Below, piece by piece: positions 46,649-57,610 of a stretch of DNA of 64,000 bases; position 1 is the first letter of the stretch; each line of letters begins with the position of its first letter. A program made the translations under genes and the position numbers. The stretch comes from Patella vulgata (lineage: Eukaryota; Mollusca; Gastropoda; Patellidae). The stretch covers positions 9,706,613-9,770,612 of the forward strand of contig NC_065881.2 in the NCBI RefSeq assembly GCF_932274485.2. Direction: 5' to 3'. A model generated the notes under the pieces. That model was not told the origin of the DNA. It did not search any database and saw nothing but the letters and a program-made list of their open reading frames with translations.

Positions 46649-48081
46649 TTATGCCGTCATCCGATGATGCACAAATCGTATTAGTGAAATCAAATCAGAT
46701 AGTATTAAACTACCAAGAGATAGAATAATGAGAAAAATTCCCATATATCCTGTATACACAGCTGATGGCCGCTCGTCGGTTGCACTCGTTTTCTTTCGTA
46801 TAGTACTGGATAATGTCTCAGTTGCAACAGTCAGATTCTTTTTAATCTCAGCCTTGAACTCTGCAATAAATTCCGTGGTGTTCTCTCTCTGATCAACAGT
46901 ACGACACAAACACTCACAGGACGAGGACCTATTGAACAAGATGGCGTCTCTTGGGCTAACCACATCCGGGGTTTTAGCAGATGTTGATTCTTGTATATCA
47001 AATGTTCCGACTTCAGTTGTTAGTGCTTCATAAATTGACTGGGTATTGATCGTGGTTGGGAGGGCGGGGTCTTTGGGGCTATTCCATTCCTTATTTGTCG
47101 CACTAGTGGTTACCGCCTCGACTGAGCTGATTTCTGATACTAGCGATATTGATCTTAGTGGATCAGAAATGGACGTAGTGCTTAGCTCTGAAACAGATGA
47201 AACGCTGGGATATGTCTTGGATATGCCTTTCGGGGTAGTGGTTATCGTCGCATCGGAGCTGTCTTCCGATTCTAGCGATGCTGATGGTGGAGCATTAATC
47301 TTGGAGAAGAGGGTGGCATCTCTTTGGCTTACCAATTCTTTGCTTTCCGTAGTAGTGGTTATCATCTCCACTGACGTGACTGATGTTTCTAGGGATGTAG
47401 ATCTTAGTTCGTCAGGAATTGGTGTAGTGCTTAGCTCTGAAACAGAAGGGTATGCCTAATATATATTTTTCGTAGTAGTGGTTATCCAACTGATCTGACT
47501 AGTGCTTTCCGAATTGATGTAGTGCTTATCTTTGAAACAGGCCTGTCTGTAGATGGTCTCGTACCTAATATCGCATAAGAATAAACTACTGATATGCATA
47601 TCAACATATCAAGATCAAATTAACTACAATTTTGAGCCACGGGTTGTTTATAAAATAAAATACAGATATTGATATCAACAGCCTTATACAAAATCAAATT
47701 AACTACGGATTTCGGGCTAGGGTTGTTTTAGGAATTTTCTGATCAACAACACTTGGGTGTCGATACATGTACAATAGAGTGTAGGTATCTCAAAAATTAT
47801 TTACCTTGGTCCACTAGTTCACCATAAATCTGGACTTCACAAAGAGTCAGTACGTAATCCAGTAAAGTTGTTATTCTGATGTATCTAGCGGTACAGTTGG
47901 TGATTGTAAGATACTGTACCAGATCTGATGTCTGATGATGATAACATTCCGTGTAACATTTACTGGTGCTGTTACAGTCAACTCCCCCTGATAAAATATA
48001 GTTACTTAATCTGTATTCTGGAATTTATAAACATCAAAAACATTATTGTACTGCAGATAGCAAGTCGTGTCTATCTAATTC

Positions 48082-48124
<43 letters not shown>

Positions 48125-51100
48125 GTGACGTAATTCATGCAGATTTTATTTATAATTCATAAGAATTAATAATAATTACCATGTAGTTATGGCAATTCAT
48201 GAAGATATTATTTATAATACATAAGTATTGATATGATTCCCATTAGAAACCAGTGGATGTTATTTACATACTGTAGATGGCAATTCATGCAGATCCCATT
48301 CATGGGGTTTAACGTCCTACTTTCCTGCTGCGACTGGGCTAATGTGCCATATAGTGTGCTATGAAGGAAATTTTTCCCGGACAGCGGCGCTAAGGCCTAC
48401 TCGTATATCGCATTCTAACTGTCAATGGGTCTTTTATGACCTTGTCAGGCCCTCCTTTCTGCATCACAGACAAGGGGAAGCCAAGCTGGAATCCGGATGA
48501 TCTTTCTCGACCAACACCGGGCTAGCGAGCCAGCGCCTTACCCATTTAGCCACAGAACTATTAATATCATTCTCACCAATTTAAATGAGTGGATCTTATT
48601 TACTCACCGTATTTTTCTCTGTTGTAGACAACCACCTCGTTAATAGAATACGTTGATTGTAAGTCGACTTCCCACCAACTGTTTTTAATTGCAAGGGTAT
48701 GAGAGCAAGATCCATCATTAAAGTTTGTACTGTTGTCTCCATCTACTGCTTTGTTAGCATCTCCTCTAATATTTAAACCTGAATAGCGGTAAACATCTAG
48801 AGTACTCTGGTATGCAGGTTTATTTAGGGCGACATTTCTCCTCTGCCCTTTAATCACCACTGAAACGAATATACAGATAGAGAAATATTACAAGCAAGTG
48901 CAACACTAACTCATTCGGAAGTTTGCGGTAATTCCGCTTCGGGAGTATAGTCTGGTATTAAGGGGAATGCTCACTAGTCTGTGGGTTCATTAGTGCGTCG
49001 ATATCTATTATTATAGACCGGAGGCTAAGCGTGCTGGGAGGGGGGTGTCCATCAAATGGGCACAAAACCACTTTGCTAGAGTAAAATTTTGCGTAGAACA
49101 CGAGTGGTAATCAGTCCGCCGTTGGGGCGTTTTCGAGATATTCGGGGTCAAAGATCAAATGAGTTCATTTGCACTGAAAGTGAATGCGCAGCCATTCGTG
49201 TATTATGAAAAGAAGCTGAAAATGATCGAAAGTAATTACACTTTCAATGTACGGTAATTCTGATTCGCGTGTTTAATCTGGTATAAAACCCTCATGTTCG
49301 GACCCTGTCTATCTGTGTGCAAACATGTAAGAGAACATCATAGGCCACAGTCAGTGCAAATAATGATGATTGAAAGGACAAGCGCCAGTTGACTTAAAAT
49401 GCACTTTTAAAGTTGACCGAATGGTTAGCACGTGCGCAATGTACCATAATGTCTGTCATTTCGTCAATTGGCGTGGTTTAGATTCGCCTGTTGTACGTGA
49501 CAAGGAGTAGAATCGCCTGTCCAACCTCGTGGGTTTTTTTCCGGGTCCTCGAGTGGACGTTAAACCCCATTTCTCTCTATATATATCAAAAATGTTATTA
49601 ACCGAAACAACTACCTAAACGTCCAAGTAGACCGAAACGACCCAAAGACAAAACAACACCCCTAGTTCTAATGAGCTGTTCGTGACAAGGAATAGGGTCG
49701 CCTCTCCAATCTCGTGGATTCCCCCCCCCCCCCACACTGCTACAGACCTCTACGCGCAAGCGAATTATGGAAATAAAATTGAACCATATGTTAGTCCATA
49801 AACGATCTGATCATTCTATCACCGTTCCAGTATATCTGACCAGGTTCAAGGTAATGGCATTATGTCACCAAGACCACGACTCGGTTCTACATTGTTAATC
49901 TTGATGTTCAGACGTTTTTCTGATTTTCTAGATGCTAATACTGAAGAGCGAGAGAGAGAGAGAGAAATGGGGTTTAACGTCCACTCGACACAAACTAGGT
50001 TATTTCGGGACTAACATATGGTTTAATTTTATTTCAATAATTCGTTTGCGCGTAGGGGTCTTTAGCAGTGGGAGGACCCGGAGAAAACCCACGAGATTGG
50101 ACAGGCAACCCTACTCCTTGTCACGTACAACTGGGGATTTGAAACCACGCCACTTGACTCAATGACAGACTTTATGATACAGCGCGCACGTGCTAACCAT
50201 TCAGCCATCCACCCCCCCCCCCCCCCTGAAAATCGGACTTTTAATATTAAGTTTTTAAATTGTTTGACTAATGGGAAAGTTTTTATCAACATCTATTTTT
50301 AGTTTAACCCAAACCCCATTTCGGACGCCATTAAATCCATTTCTTCATCCGGTGTTGCAGGAAGCGCAGTCGGTCTACCAGGGAATCGTGATCTTCCCAG
50401 GAATTCTGTCCATTATACGAGTGTGGACTGTCTTATTAACCTTCATCCCGGTCATTTTGCCTATATGTACATGTGGCATTCTGGATTAAAAGAGAGAGAA
50501 ATGAGGTTCGACCCCGACGCAAACTCGGTCATTTCGGAACTAACATGGTTCGGTTTTATTTCAATAATTCGCTTGCGCGTAGGGGTCTTTAGCAGTCGGA
50601 GGAATCCGGAGCCGGGAAATCGAATCCACGCCACTTGACTCAATGACAGACCTGGTGGTTTCACGCGCATGCCATAAACCATTACCCGCCCCCCACCCCG
50701 GATTAAAAGTAAAACATGAGACAAGGTAAAATTCTAAATTTATATTATTACCTTTCGAAGATTAAATGACTGTCGCTATTGGCCATAATTATATTTTTAT
50801 TTGCTTGTCGTTATTTGAGTTTTCATTTTTTTGGGTGCTGTTCAGAGCACTGTGGGACAAATAAAATACACATTTATATAATATAGGCCAATATATATTA
50901 CTTTTTTATTTGGGATGAAATGAAATGGGGTTTAACGTCCTACTGTTCTTATTTGGAAAGACCTGTATACTGTTCTTAAACTAAGTCAGGAAAATGATAG
51001 TGTCTTTTAAAACTAAAATTTAAAAAAAAAAACATTTTACAGACTCTAAAATGTCAACTATGTAGGACTAACTATCGTTCTAATTACGATCGTTTTAAAA

Positions 51101-52765
51101 AATTATAAATTAAAACAAAAACATCAAACGAAATTTGTAGCTAATAAAAAGCGTACGCATAAAAGTAACAGTTCGGATTTACCCCCCTGTACGAATGTTC
51201 ACCATATACGCCTAGTTTGTGTCGAGTGGACGTTAATCCCCATTTATCTCTACACGATACATAAATACATGATAATTATATACATGACATACTTGATCAA
51301 TACACCATAGTGGAACTATATTCTCTCGTATGGTTTATACTTACTTATATATACTGAGCGCCATGGAAAACGCATCACTTAGTTTTTCGTATAACAAAAT
51401 GATCCTGTAAACATATCTTATTTATTTTGCTTCTTATTGTGAACTATATTCAAATGGGAACATATCAATAACAACACATTTGTACACTTATGGATGTTTA
51501 ATCTGTAATCAACGGTACAAAGTCAGAGGGGTCAAAACCAAAAGTACGACACAGATGTCAGTAGCGCGTGTGTCCTCCACGGGCTCTTACGCACGCTGTG
51601 CAGCGACGTCGCATGGAATTTAGCAATGTTTGAAAGAAGGTCCTCGGGCAAATTGTTCCATTCTTGGACAAGAGCAGCTTCTAAAGCGGCAATGGTGTGC
51701 ATCTGTAGTCTCCGATACGGACGGCGTCCAATCTCATCCCAGACATGTTCTATCGGTGCCATGTCCGGGAACATGGCTGGCCAGTCCAAGACATTGATGT
51801 TGTTAGCAGCCAGGTAGTCCATACCAAAACGGGCGGTATGCGGACGTGCATTATCCTGTTGAAAGTGCTGAAGTTGTGGGTGCGCTCGAAACATCGGAAC
51901 AACAATTGGTTGCAAGACATCATCACGGAAGGCTACAGCATTAACGCGACCCCTGCAAATGTGTAGGGCGGTCCGGTGATGAAATGTGAAGCCTCCCCAC
52001 ACCATTACACTTCCCCCACCCCATCGATTCGTTTCGAAGACGCAGCAGTCTGCAAGACGTTCCCCAAGACGTCTCCACACACGTTGACGGCCATCAGCGT
52101 GATAAAGATGAAAGCGACTCTCATCACTGAAGAGCACACTTTGCCAGTCTACTCTTCTCCAAGTCTGGTGTCCTTGAGCCCTGTTCGAGTCGCTGGGCGG
52201 AATCTATCACGCAGATGAGTGACCCGGATGTAGCGGTCTTGAGCCTGGGTTGTAACGCGTTGTGGACCAGGACGTTGATTATCACGTTTTGATCCAGTAA
52301 CCCGAACACGTTCCACCAACCTTACAATAGTGGACTGATGACAATTGAAGTGTCTGGCAATATCACGTGTGGACATTCCCATGGCTTCATTCCGTTGATT
52401 TTCAGTAAGTCTCGGCATCTCTAGCTCGATTCTTTCACACGTCCAACAACAAATTACGACAGATTGACGTTTCACAGTTCATGTACTGCACATTAAGTTG
52501 AAAACATGCTTTAAAGGGCTCACACACAATGCTGCACGTGAATATTGGGTTTTTCATGTGCATCTCGTCCAATTTTTTTTTGTGCACACGGGCCGATATT
52601 TTTTGCGTTTGGGAGCATTGTGTGAAACAATAGTTCATAGTATTGCATAATATTATACATACAAAACCACCTAGTAATAAAATATTTGGGAAAAAAAGTG
52701 TTGCGTTTTCCATGGCGCTCACCTGATAGTAGAACAAAGATACAACCATATTCCTTAAACTTCAT
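46649..52765 (-). CDS. Type I membrane protein with fucolectin-like F5/8C domain and Ser/Thr-rich stalk
   Basis: The exons are 52765-52723 (ATG; MKFKEYGCIFVLLS leader), 48859-48608, 48017-47805 and 47436-46649; phases fit (1296 nt, 431 residues). Exons 2 and 3 give a fucolectin/F5-8C module: RRNVALNKPAYQS, AVDGDNST, GSCSHT, SWWEVDLQSTY, VVYNREK, NCTARYIRITT and LCEVQIYG. The His in GSCSHT sits where fucolectins carry a sugar-contact His. Exon 4 is a long Ser/Thr/Pro-rich stalk with repeated units (SELSTT, TITTTPKG), a CECLCRTVDQ motif, then a transmembrane run (GYMGIFLIILSLGSLILS) and a short tail. A conserved acceptor (TTTTTCAG) upstream of the ATG suggests a noncoding 5' exon. A Tc1-like element fills the first intron from its first bases. 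The protein is likely a cell-surface lectin-like receptor; ligand unknown. Confidence 0.75.
48083..48120. repeat. (GA)n microsatellite
   Basis: About 18 GA units in the intron between the two F5/8C exons; no SINE body adjoins. Confidence 0.95.
48290..48565 (-). mobile_element. SINE-II
   Basis: ATGGGGTTTAACGTCCTACT to GCGCCTTACCCATTTAGCCA. Confidence 0.9.
49417..49582 (+). mobile_element. SINE-I, internally deleted
   Basis: TTGACCGAATGGTTAGCACG..GGTCCTC joined to GAGTGGACGTTAAACCCC. The right-arm partner 60178-60425 keeps the missing middle. Confidence 0.9.
49678..49805 (+). mobile_element. SINE-I fragment
   Basis: TTCGTGACAAGGAATAGGGT to GAACCATATGTTAGTCC, with a C-run in the middle. Confidence 0.85.
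49948..50226 (-). mobile_element. SINE-I, full length; left arm only
   Basis: (GA)n, GGGGTTTAACGTCCACTCGA to GCTAACCATTCAGCCATCC and a C-run. The right arm shows the uninterrupted site near 60100-60120 (AAAAGTCCGACTTCTAGTAT). Confidence 0.95.
50493..50697 (-). mobile_element. SINE-I, shared between arms
   Basis: GAAATGAGGTTCGACCCCGA to ATAAACCATTACCCGCC; partner at 59600-59818. Confidence 0.92.
50916..50950 (-). mobile_element. SINE-II, extreme 5' truncation (~30 bp)
   Basis: Only GATGAAATGAAATGGGGTTT and AACGTCCTACTGTTC remain, bracketed by TTATTTGG on both sides. The right arm (59365-59395) is empty. Confidence 0.85.
51212..51255 (+). mobile_element. SINE-I 3' end scrap
   Basis: CTAGTTTGTGTCGAGTGGAC and GTTAATCCCCATTTATCTCT; shared with 59092-59140. 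Confidence 0.85.
51355..52721 (-). mobile_element. Tc1-like element 3, defective, in intron 1 of the F5/8C membrane gene
   Basis: A 1.37-kb element bounded by 20-bp inverted repeats TGAGCGCCATGGAAAACGCA (51355-51374 and 52702-52721). The ends are unlike those of elements 1 and 2, so it is a different Tc1 lineage. The corresponding place in the right arm (about 58885-59010) lacks it, so it arrived after the inverted duplication or was never copied. TA flanks the low-coordinate end; the other end abuts the splice donor of the leader exon. Confidence 0.88.
51532..52475 (-). pseudogene. Tc1-family transposase, internally deleted
   Basis: The N-terminal part (52475-52149: MPRLTENQRNEAMGMSTRDI, then a GPQRVTTQAQDRYIR region) and the C-terminal part (52137-51532: MLFSDESRF, FQQDNARPHTARF, PDMAPIEHVWDEIG) lie in different frames. 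Compared with element 1, roughly 55-65 codons between the DNA-binding region and the first catalytic Asp are missing. The DD34E triad itself is kept. Confidence 0.85.
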
Positions 52766-52941
52766 AGTTACAATTTATTTTAAATCACTGTTCTTGCCAT
52801 ACGTCATATTTTGTCAATCTGAAAAATATATAAAAATAAAACAAATTAAAATCTTAAGTATTTATAGATCATATTTACAACCTTAGATTGTTTACAAATA
52901 TATTGTCTTAAAATACAAGAAAATAATAACACACAACGAAA

Positions 52942-53211
52942 CTATGTAATAGATTGAACAAAAATATTTAACGTGGAGTTTGGGGTGTTGATAATTATTC
53001 GAATTTTAGTTTCACTGTTGAAAAATCTGGAAAATATTTCGGCAGTTTGGCTCGCTTCCATCAATTCGTCATCAGACTCCGTCAAATGCATGTTGGAGAT
53101 TAAAAAAGCAATGTGACGCATGTTCATTGTAAACTGCACTCTCGGGTATATTAACATGACAACTAAAAGGACTAATCCATTGTGAAGAAAAATAGATTTT
53201 TCCCTTAACAA
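52942..53211 (-). CDS. Short conserved open frame, unrecognised (left arm copy)
   Basis: An 89-codon frame upstream of the leader exon of the F5/8C membrane gene. Its last ~57 residues and stop match the right-arm frame at 58177-58389: DDELMEASQTAEIFSRF, INTPNSTLNIFVQSI. The two arms agree in frame and in stop position, while upstream residues diverge. It could be a small gene, an exon of a 5' transcript or mere arm homology. No family is recognised. Confidence 0.3.
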   Translation of the reverse strand: MLREKSIFLHNGLVLLVVMLIYPRVQFTMNMRHIAFLISNMHLTESDDELMEASQTAEIFSRFFNSETKIRIIINTPNSTLNIFVQSIT

Positions 53212-53562
53212 CCTTGAAGCTGTCTAAATCTAGTACTTACTAGTTATATTAACATTTAATCCTTTACAGATAATTCTATTCTATAAACAGGTGCCCGTCG
53301 CAGGTTTCCATCGCTGTGTCTTCAAAGTAATGTAAGAAAATATAATTATCCTTCAATCATATATCACTAATTATTTCCTTTCCATACAAGAATTCTTCTT
53401 AAAGGTATACTGGAGAAGTTAATTTGTTCCACATCACTGGATAGATATTACCGACTAAGCATGCGTTCAGTTTGTATTCATTCAGTAATCATTCATATGA
53501 GAATGCTGTTTTAATGAGGCTTTTGCATGCAAAACGAACATATTGAATTATGTGCATGATTT

Positions 53563-53641
53563 GAAATGAAATGGGGTTTAACGTCCTACTGTTCTGCAAC
53601 TAACATGGGCTAATGAAGACAGGCATACGCCATACAGTGTG
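53563..53641 (-). mobile_element. SINE-II fragment
   Basis: GAAATGAAATGGGGTTTAAC to GGCATACGCCATACAGTGTG. It ends where the hAT-like remnant begins; the right arm lacks it. Confidence 0.9.
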
Positions 53642-54235
53642 AAGCAGAAGCTGGACGTTCTGTTAGTTCGCTTCTTTACAACATGCCCTTGGAAGTATTT
53701 CTGTCTTCGTGTTAGTTTTGATGAATTTGGTGAAGGGTGTCAATACTGAATTCAGCCCAGGCGAATACTGAATTTGATGAAGGGTGTCAATACTGAATTC
53801 AGCCCAGACGAGAGGTGTTTTTCGACGCGATTCCACCGGTAAACCACACAGTGGGCAGTCAATAGAGCGGGGTTGTTTAGTTTCAGCAACATGAAGAATT
53901 CGTTCTTTTTGACAACCATCGCGGTATCCCCGTCCGCTGCACCCAGAGATAAAATTATCGATTGGGAATTTCATTATCACCGACAAATTTCCTGAAAATG
54001 CCGCGCTGTGGTAGTATTCTCCAGGGACTCGCAGATTAGCTTTTTTCATGGAAGTCTCCAGCTTCAGTGGATCGATCGCAAGCTAGCAGAATATGTTCAC
54101 CCTGGCGAACAGTAGTCTAATCGACGTGTACCGTGACCTGGCGGTGCCTCAGTTTGTTGATTTGTTGTCCTTCAACATATTTCGCCATTTCATCAATCCT
54201 TGTCTGTACAGAATTGTTGCTGAGAGAAACTACCG
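53641..54235 (-). mobile_element. hAT/ZBED-like transposase remnant (left arm)
   Basis: The minus strand reads VSLSNNSVQTRIDEMAKYVE near 54230-54110, a run typical of ZBED/SCAND3-type hAT proteins, and further on FTKFIKTNTKTEILPRACC and CFT near 53720-53641, which precede the RWLS motif in that family. A SINE-II scrap follows at 53563-53641. A ~38-bp internal segment is tandemly repeated (near 53735-53815). It is heavily decayed. Confidence 0.5.
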
Positions 54236-54365
54236 CAGTTGGATCATCAGACCTCTACAAAACTGTGTTTAAAATAGATAGCCATTTGTGATAACTATAG
54301 TATACATTCGCCTAAATGCCAGGAATGGCTATAGTATCAAAGGAATGGCAATAGTATCGATGTAA

Positions 54366-54500
54366 ACGGGAATACGCCATACAGTGTGCTATGAGGAAAC
54401 GGTTGCCAGGACAGCGGCGCCACGGCTTACACATATATCGAATTTCAACTACGAAGGGATATTTACGTGGACGCCAATGTGTACATTGGCATTCTGCCCT
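54366..54500 (-). mobile_element. SINE-II fragment
   Basis: ATACGCCATACAGTGTGCTA to ACGCCAATGTGTACATTGGC. Confidence 0.85.
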
Positions 54501-55380
54501 GGACCCCTGGAAGGGCGGCGGGGCTGATACAAATATGATACGATACACGTAAAGTACCTGCTTATAATCAATAGCGTCTTTGGCTAGGAAACAAAATGGA
54601 ATGAAAGAAAACCAATTGTTGACAATTAGAGAGCGAATAAACATTAGTTATTATGCTCGATTGAGTCCTTTCAGTGGGAATTTAAAACAGAGCAGCAAAC
54701 CTTTTCAAATATCAAATATTAAATACTAGTAAGTTGAATGTGACAAAAATCCAATAATTAACGGTGTGGAATGGACGATTTCTCATTTCTACATTGAGTA
54801 ACATAATAGTTAAAAATTACACTTGGTAACCTGCTCTAAATGACGTCAGGACACAGCGCTATATTCTGAAGGAAAGGCCAGATGCACCGGCTGAAACGTC
54901 TACAACAGATAGATCGTTGCAGCTACCACTGCTGACGGTCACGAGCAAGTTGAAACCACGACCCGCATCTCAACAGCCCTATCATCTTCGTAAATCCGAA
55001 CCGAGATGTCAGTTATCCACCAACGGACAGGTTATGGGCTGTGTCCTCACACCAGAGCAAAAGATTGTTTCTGAAGGTTGGCTTTTCTCAAAAAAAAGTA
55101 TCGTTAGCCTGACATATTTAGTGAATACATTTTGTGATGGATAATTTATCGTACAAACGTAATGAGGATCGAGGCGAGTCTGAAATTGTATCGCCAATAT
55201 CGCGGTTCAAAGTGAGCAATTAAACTCAAATTTTAAGCATAATAATATTCTGTTTTCATTGTCTATTTTGTAACGATTATAGCGAGAACTGTCAACTCTT
55301 ATCTAATTTTACATAATGCCCCTTTAATCTGGCATCTCTGCAAGTTTTTTTTAAAATTTACCACTGTATTTCATCTTACT
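54500..55380. other. No gene recognised (duplication spacer)
   Basis: A 75-codon plus frame at 54917-55144 and its minus shadow have no recognised domain. Confidence 0.35.
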
Positions 55381-55382
55381 GT

Positions 55383-55570
55383 AGGTAAGCACATCAATTA
55401 CCATTAGCAACCTATGTATAGAACTACCTGCGTATTTTGGACAATGTCATACTCTAGGTCAGTGATTAAATTTTTAATATGGAGAATCAATTACCATTAG
55501 AACTACCTTCCTCTTTTGGACAATATCATACTGTTGGTTAGTTATTTAATTGTTTAATATAGAGAATCTT
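55383..55570 (+). repeat. ~110-bp tandem repeat, also at 62556
   Basis: TCAATTACCATTAGCAACC and TTTTGGACAATGTCATACTC recur at ~55490-55540 and at 62567-62625. Confidence 0.8.
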
Positions 55571-55661
55571 AGGGTTAGTGTAAATATAATGTTCGAAATT
55601 AAATTTATTTTCTTGGTGAGAATAATAAAGCATCTTTAAAGCAAAAAAAAAAAAAAAAAAT

Positions 55662-55723
55662 TAAAATGAAATGGAGTAAAACGTCATACTGTTCTGCTCC
55701 GACTGAGCTAATGAAGACGGTTA
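55662..55723 (-). mobile_element. SINE-II end fragment
   Basis: AAAATGAAATGGAGTAAAAC, GTTCTGCTCCGACTGAGCTA. Confidence 0.85.
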
Positions 55724-56094
55724 AAGCAGAAACTTTAATTGATTATTTACAAATGGACCTAAAAGTTTACCTAGTGTATTATAGAGAGGGGTTCACTAGT
55801 CCGCGAGTGCTATCACTATGAGTATAACACCCCCCCCCCCCCCAAAAAAAAAAACCCAACAAAAAACAAAATTACTAGTGGCTGATTGGTATTATGTCGC
55901 CCTTCATAAGGCAACAATCCGACATCACGTCATTTTAAGCCGGCAATACGACATTTTACCCGACGCCACGACATTAACCATGTCGCGTAAAAATGTCATA
56001 TTGTCCTGTTAAAATGTTGCCTTGTCGGCCATCTTCCTCTCAAACATTAGCGATAAAATCTCAAAACGTTTCAGTACCCTAGGCATGATTTAAT

Positions 56095-56250
56095 TTTAGC
56101 GATAAACGATTAATTTACATGGATGATAATTTGGCAGCCATTTGATTGTGACTTAACAATTGCATTCAACTTCACGTATCCTTTCAAACGGTTCCGTCGT
56201 AAAAATTAATAATTTATATATTTTGTTTGAAAGAAAGGTATTTGTACAGC
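56095..56250 (-). repeat. Inverted relative of 21775-21930
   Basis: AATTAATAATTTATATATTT and TTTCAAACGGTTC..GTCGTA on this strand correspond to the start of the 21775/24925 duplication in reverse. Confidence 0.7.
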
Positions 56251-56425
56251 TACAAAAGAAATTGTGTTCGTTTTTACGAAATGCAAAATGATACTGATTT
56301 CACACATGGCATACGAACACAATACAAGCTGATATGAATATTATATGATTTGTTGCTATGTATTTATATGTATAATGTTGCCATGTATTATTATCCTGAA
56401 ACATATGTGATAAATATTATATGAA

Positions 56426-56812
56426 ATGCAAATACAAACCAAGCCTTGTGAATATTTCATAGTTGGATTGTCTATTGTTGCTATGTCGAAAAGTGAAGTA
56501 ACTATATATCAACATTGTTATGCATACTGCCTCAGTTTTTTTGGTGTTTTTTTTAAAGATAATGTGCCGCTATATCATCAAGCAAAGATGGTCACCCTAA
56601 CGATGTATGATAGTTATACTCATTATCATGACAATAATACTAACCTGGACATTTCCAGTATTTCAAGTAATGGTATGCCTGATAGTGACCCGCCTCCTCG
56701 TTATTTTCCACGCCATTTTTATATTGGACCCAAATTTAGCGGTACCACTACCAGGGCTGTAGACCCTTTTCTAACCGAATTTGATTCATTATTTCTCTTG
56801 ATAATTTCATAG
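56426..56812 (+). CDS. 128-codon open frame, unrecognised
   Basis: An open frame in the spacer of the inverted duplication. The first ~40 residues overlap a dispersed repeat also present inverted near 19430-19560 (shared SIVAMSKSEVTIYQHC-like run), so that part is repeat-derived. The rest (SISSNGMPDSDPPPRYFPRH, then GPKFSGTTTRAVDPF) is less biased in composition and could be an exon. No family is recognised. Confidence 0.2.
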   Translation: MQIQTKPCEYFIVGLSIVAMSKSEVTIYQHCYAYCLSFFGVFFKDNVPLYHQAKMVTLTMYDSYTHYHDNNTNLDISSISSNGMPDSDPPPRYFPRHFYIGPKFSGTTTRAVDPFLTEFDSLFLLIIS

Positions 56813-57039
56813 ATACGGTGGCTAAAAGAAACGCGGTTTTTCACTTACATTTAGATATGGGTTGAACAGTTCACTAAAGCGGACATGGAAAAATTTCATC
56901 CGACAATTTTGCAATAGTTTCAAGTCCGACGTAAATAACCCTGCTTCATGAATATAGTGAAAAGTCATCATGCAGCCTTATTAGAGATGGGACAGCAATT
57001 GGGGGAATCTCAACAAAGTATAAACTTTACCACAATACT

Positions 57040-57610
57040 TTGTTCACTGTGTGGTTCACTGGGTGAATCTCGTCGAAAAAAATCTCTCGTCTGGGCGTAA
57101 TTCAGTATTGACGTGCTTCATCAAATTCATCAAAACTAACACGAAGACAGAAATATTTCCAAGGGCATGTTGTAAAGAAGCGAACTAACAGAACGTCCAG
57201 CTTCTGCTTCACGCTGTTCGATGGTTGTCAATGGACAAATGCCCTGCTAGATTTGTTGAGCTTCACGAAAGACTGCAGGATTTATGTGGCGACATTTGTG
57301 ATTTATTGCGGACAATTCATTGAAAGGCCAGGGTCAACTACATTGCCGATATTGTTTGCAAGTTGAATGTGCTGACCTTCCACTCGTAGATTAAAAACCA
57401 AGATATTCGATTTTGTCACTTAGGACCTTTGGCGTAAACAACTGATGAGACAACTTCACGAACTCAGTCATCTCCAGCTGCAAGAGCATATTTCCGATCG
57501 TGTCCTAGCATTCATCACAGATCGTGTCTTTTTGTTGATTTCCGGCACCGATTCCAAGACTTGGAGGAAATGTGACTTAGAAGCTGGCTGACTCAGCCGA
57601 ACTTATATGC
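57040..57610 (+). mobile_element. hAT/ZBED-like transposase remnant (right arm)
   Basis: The counterpart of the left-arm remnant, extending further 3': RWLSMDKCPARFVELHERLQ, VNYIADIVCKLNVLT and, in a shifted frame, DFRHRFQDLEEM. These follow the order of ZBED/GTF2IRD2-like hAT proteins (RWLS, ADIF.KLN, RFQDL). Several frameshifts and stops are present; no terminal repeats were found. Confidence 0.5.

Larger units (their letters stand above)
46655..53880 (-). repeat. Inverted duplication, left arm
   Basis: The reverse complement of 57035-63397, including all exons of the F5/8C gene, shared SINEs and the upstream conserved frame. Arm-specific changes: Tc1 element 3, two extra SINE insertions, and a longer stalk exon. 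Confidence 0.85.

Noticed and set aside
47046-47459. 137-codon plus-strand frame
   Set aside because: Antisense to the Ser/Thr-rich stalk exon; valine- and serine-rich only because of the repeats on the other strand.
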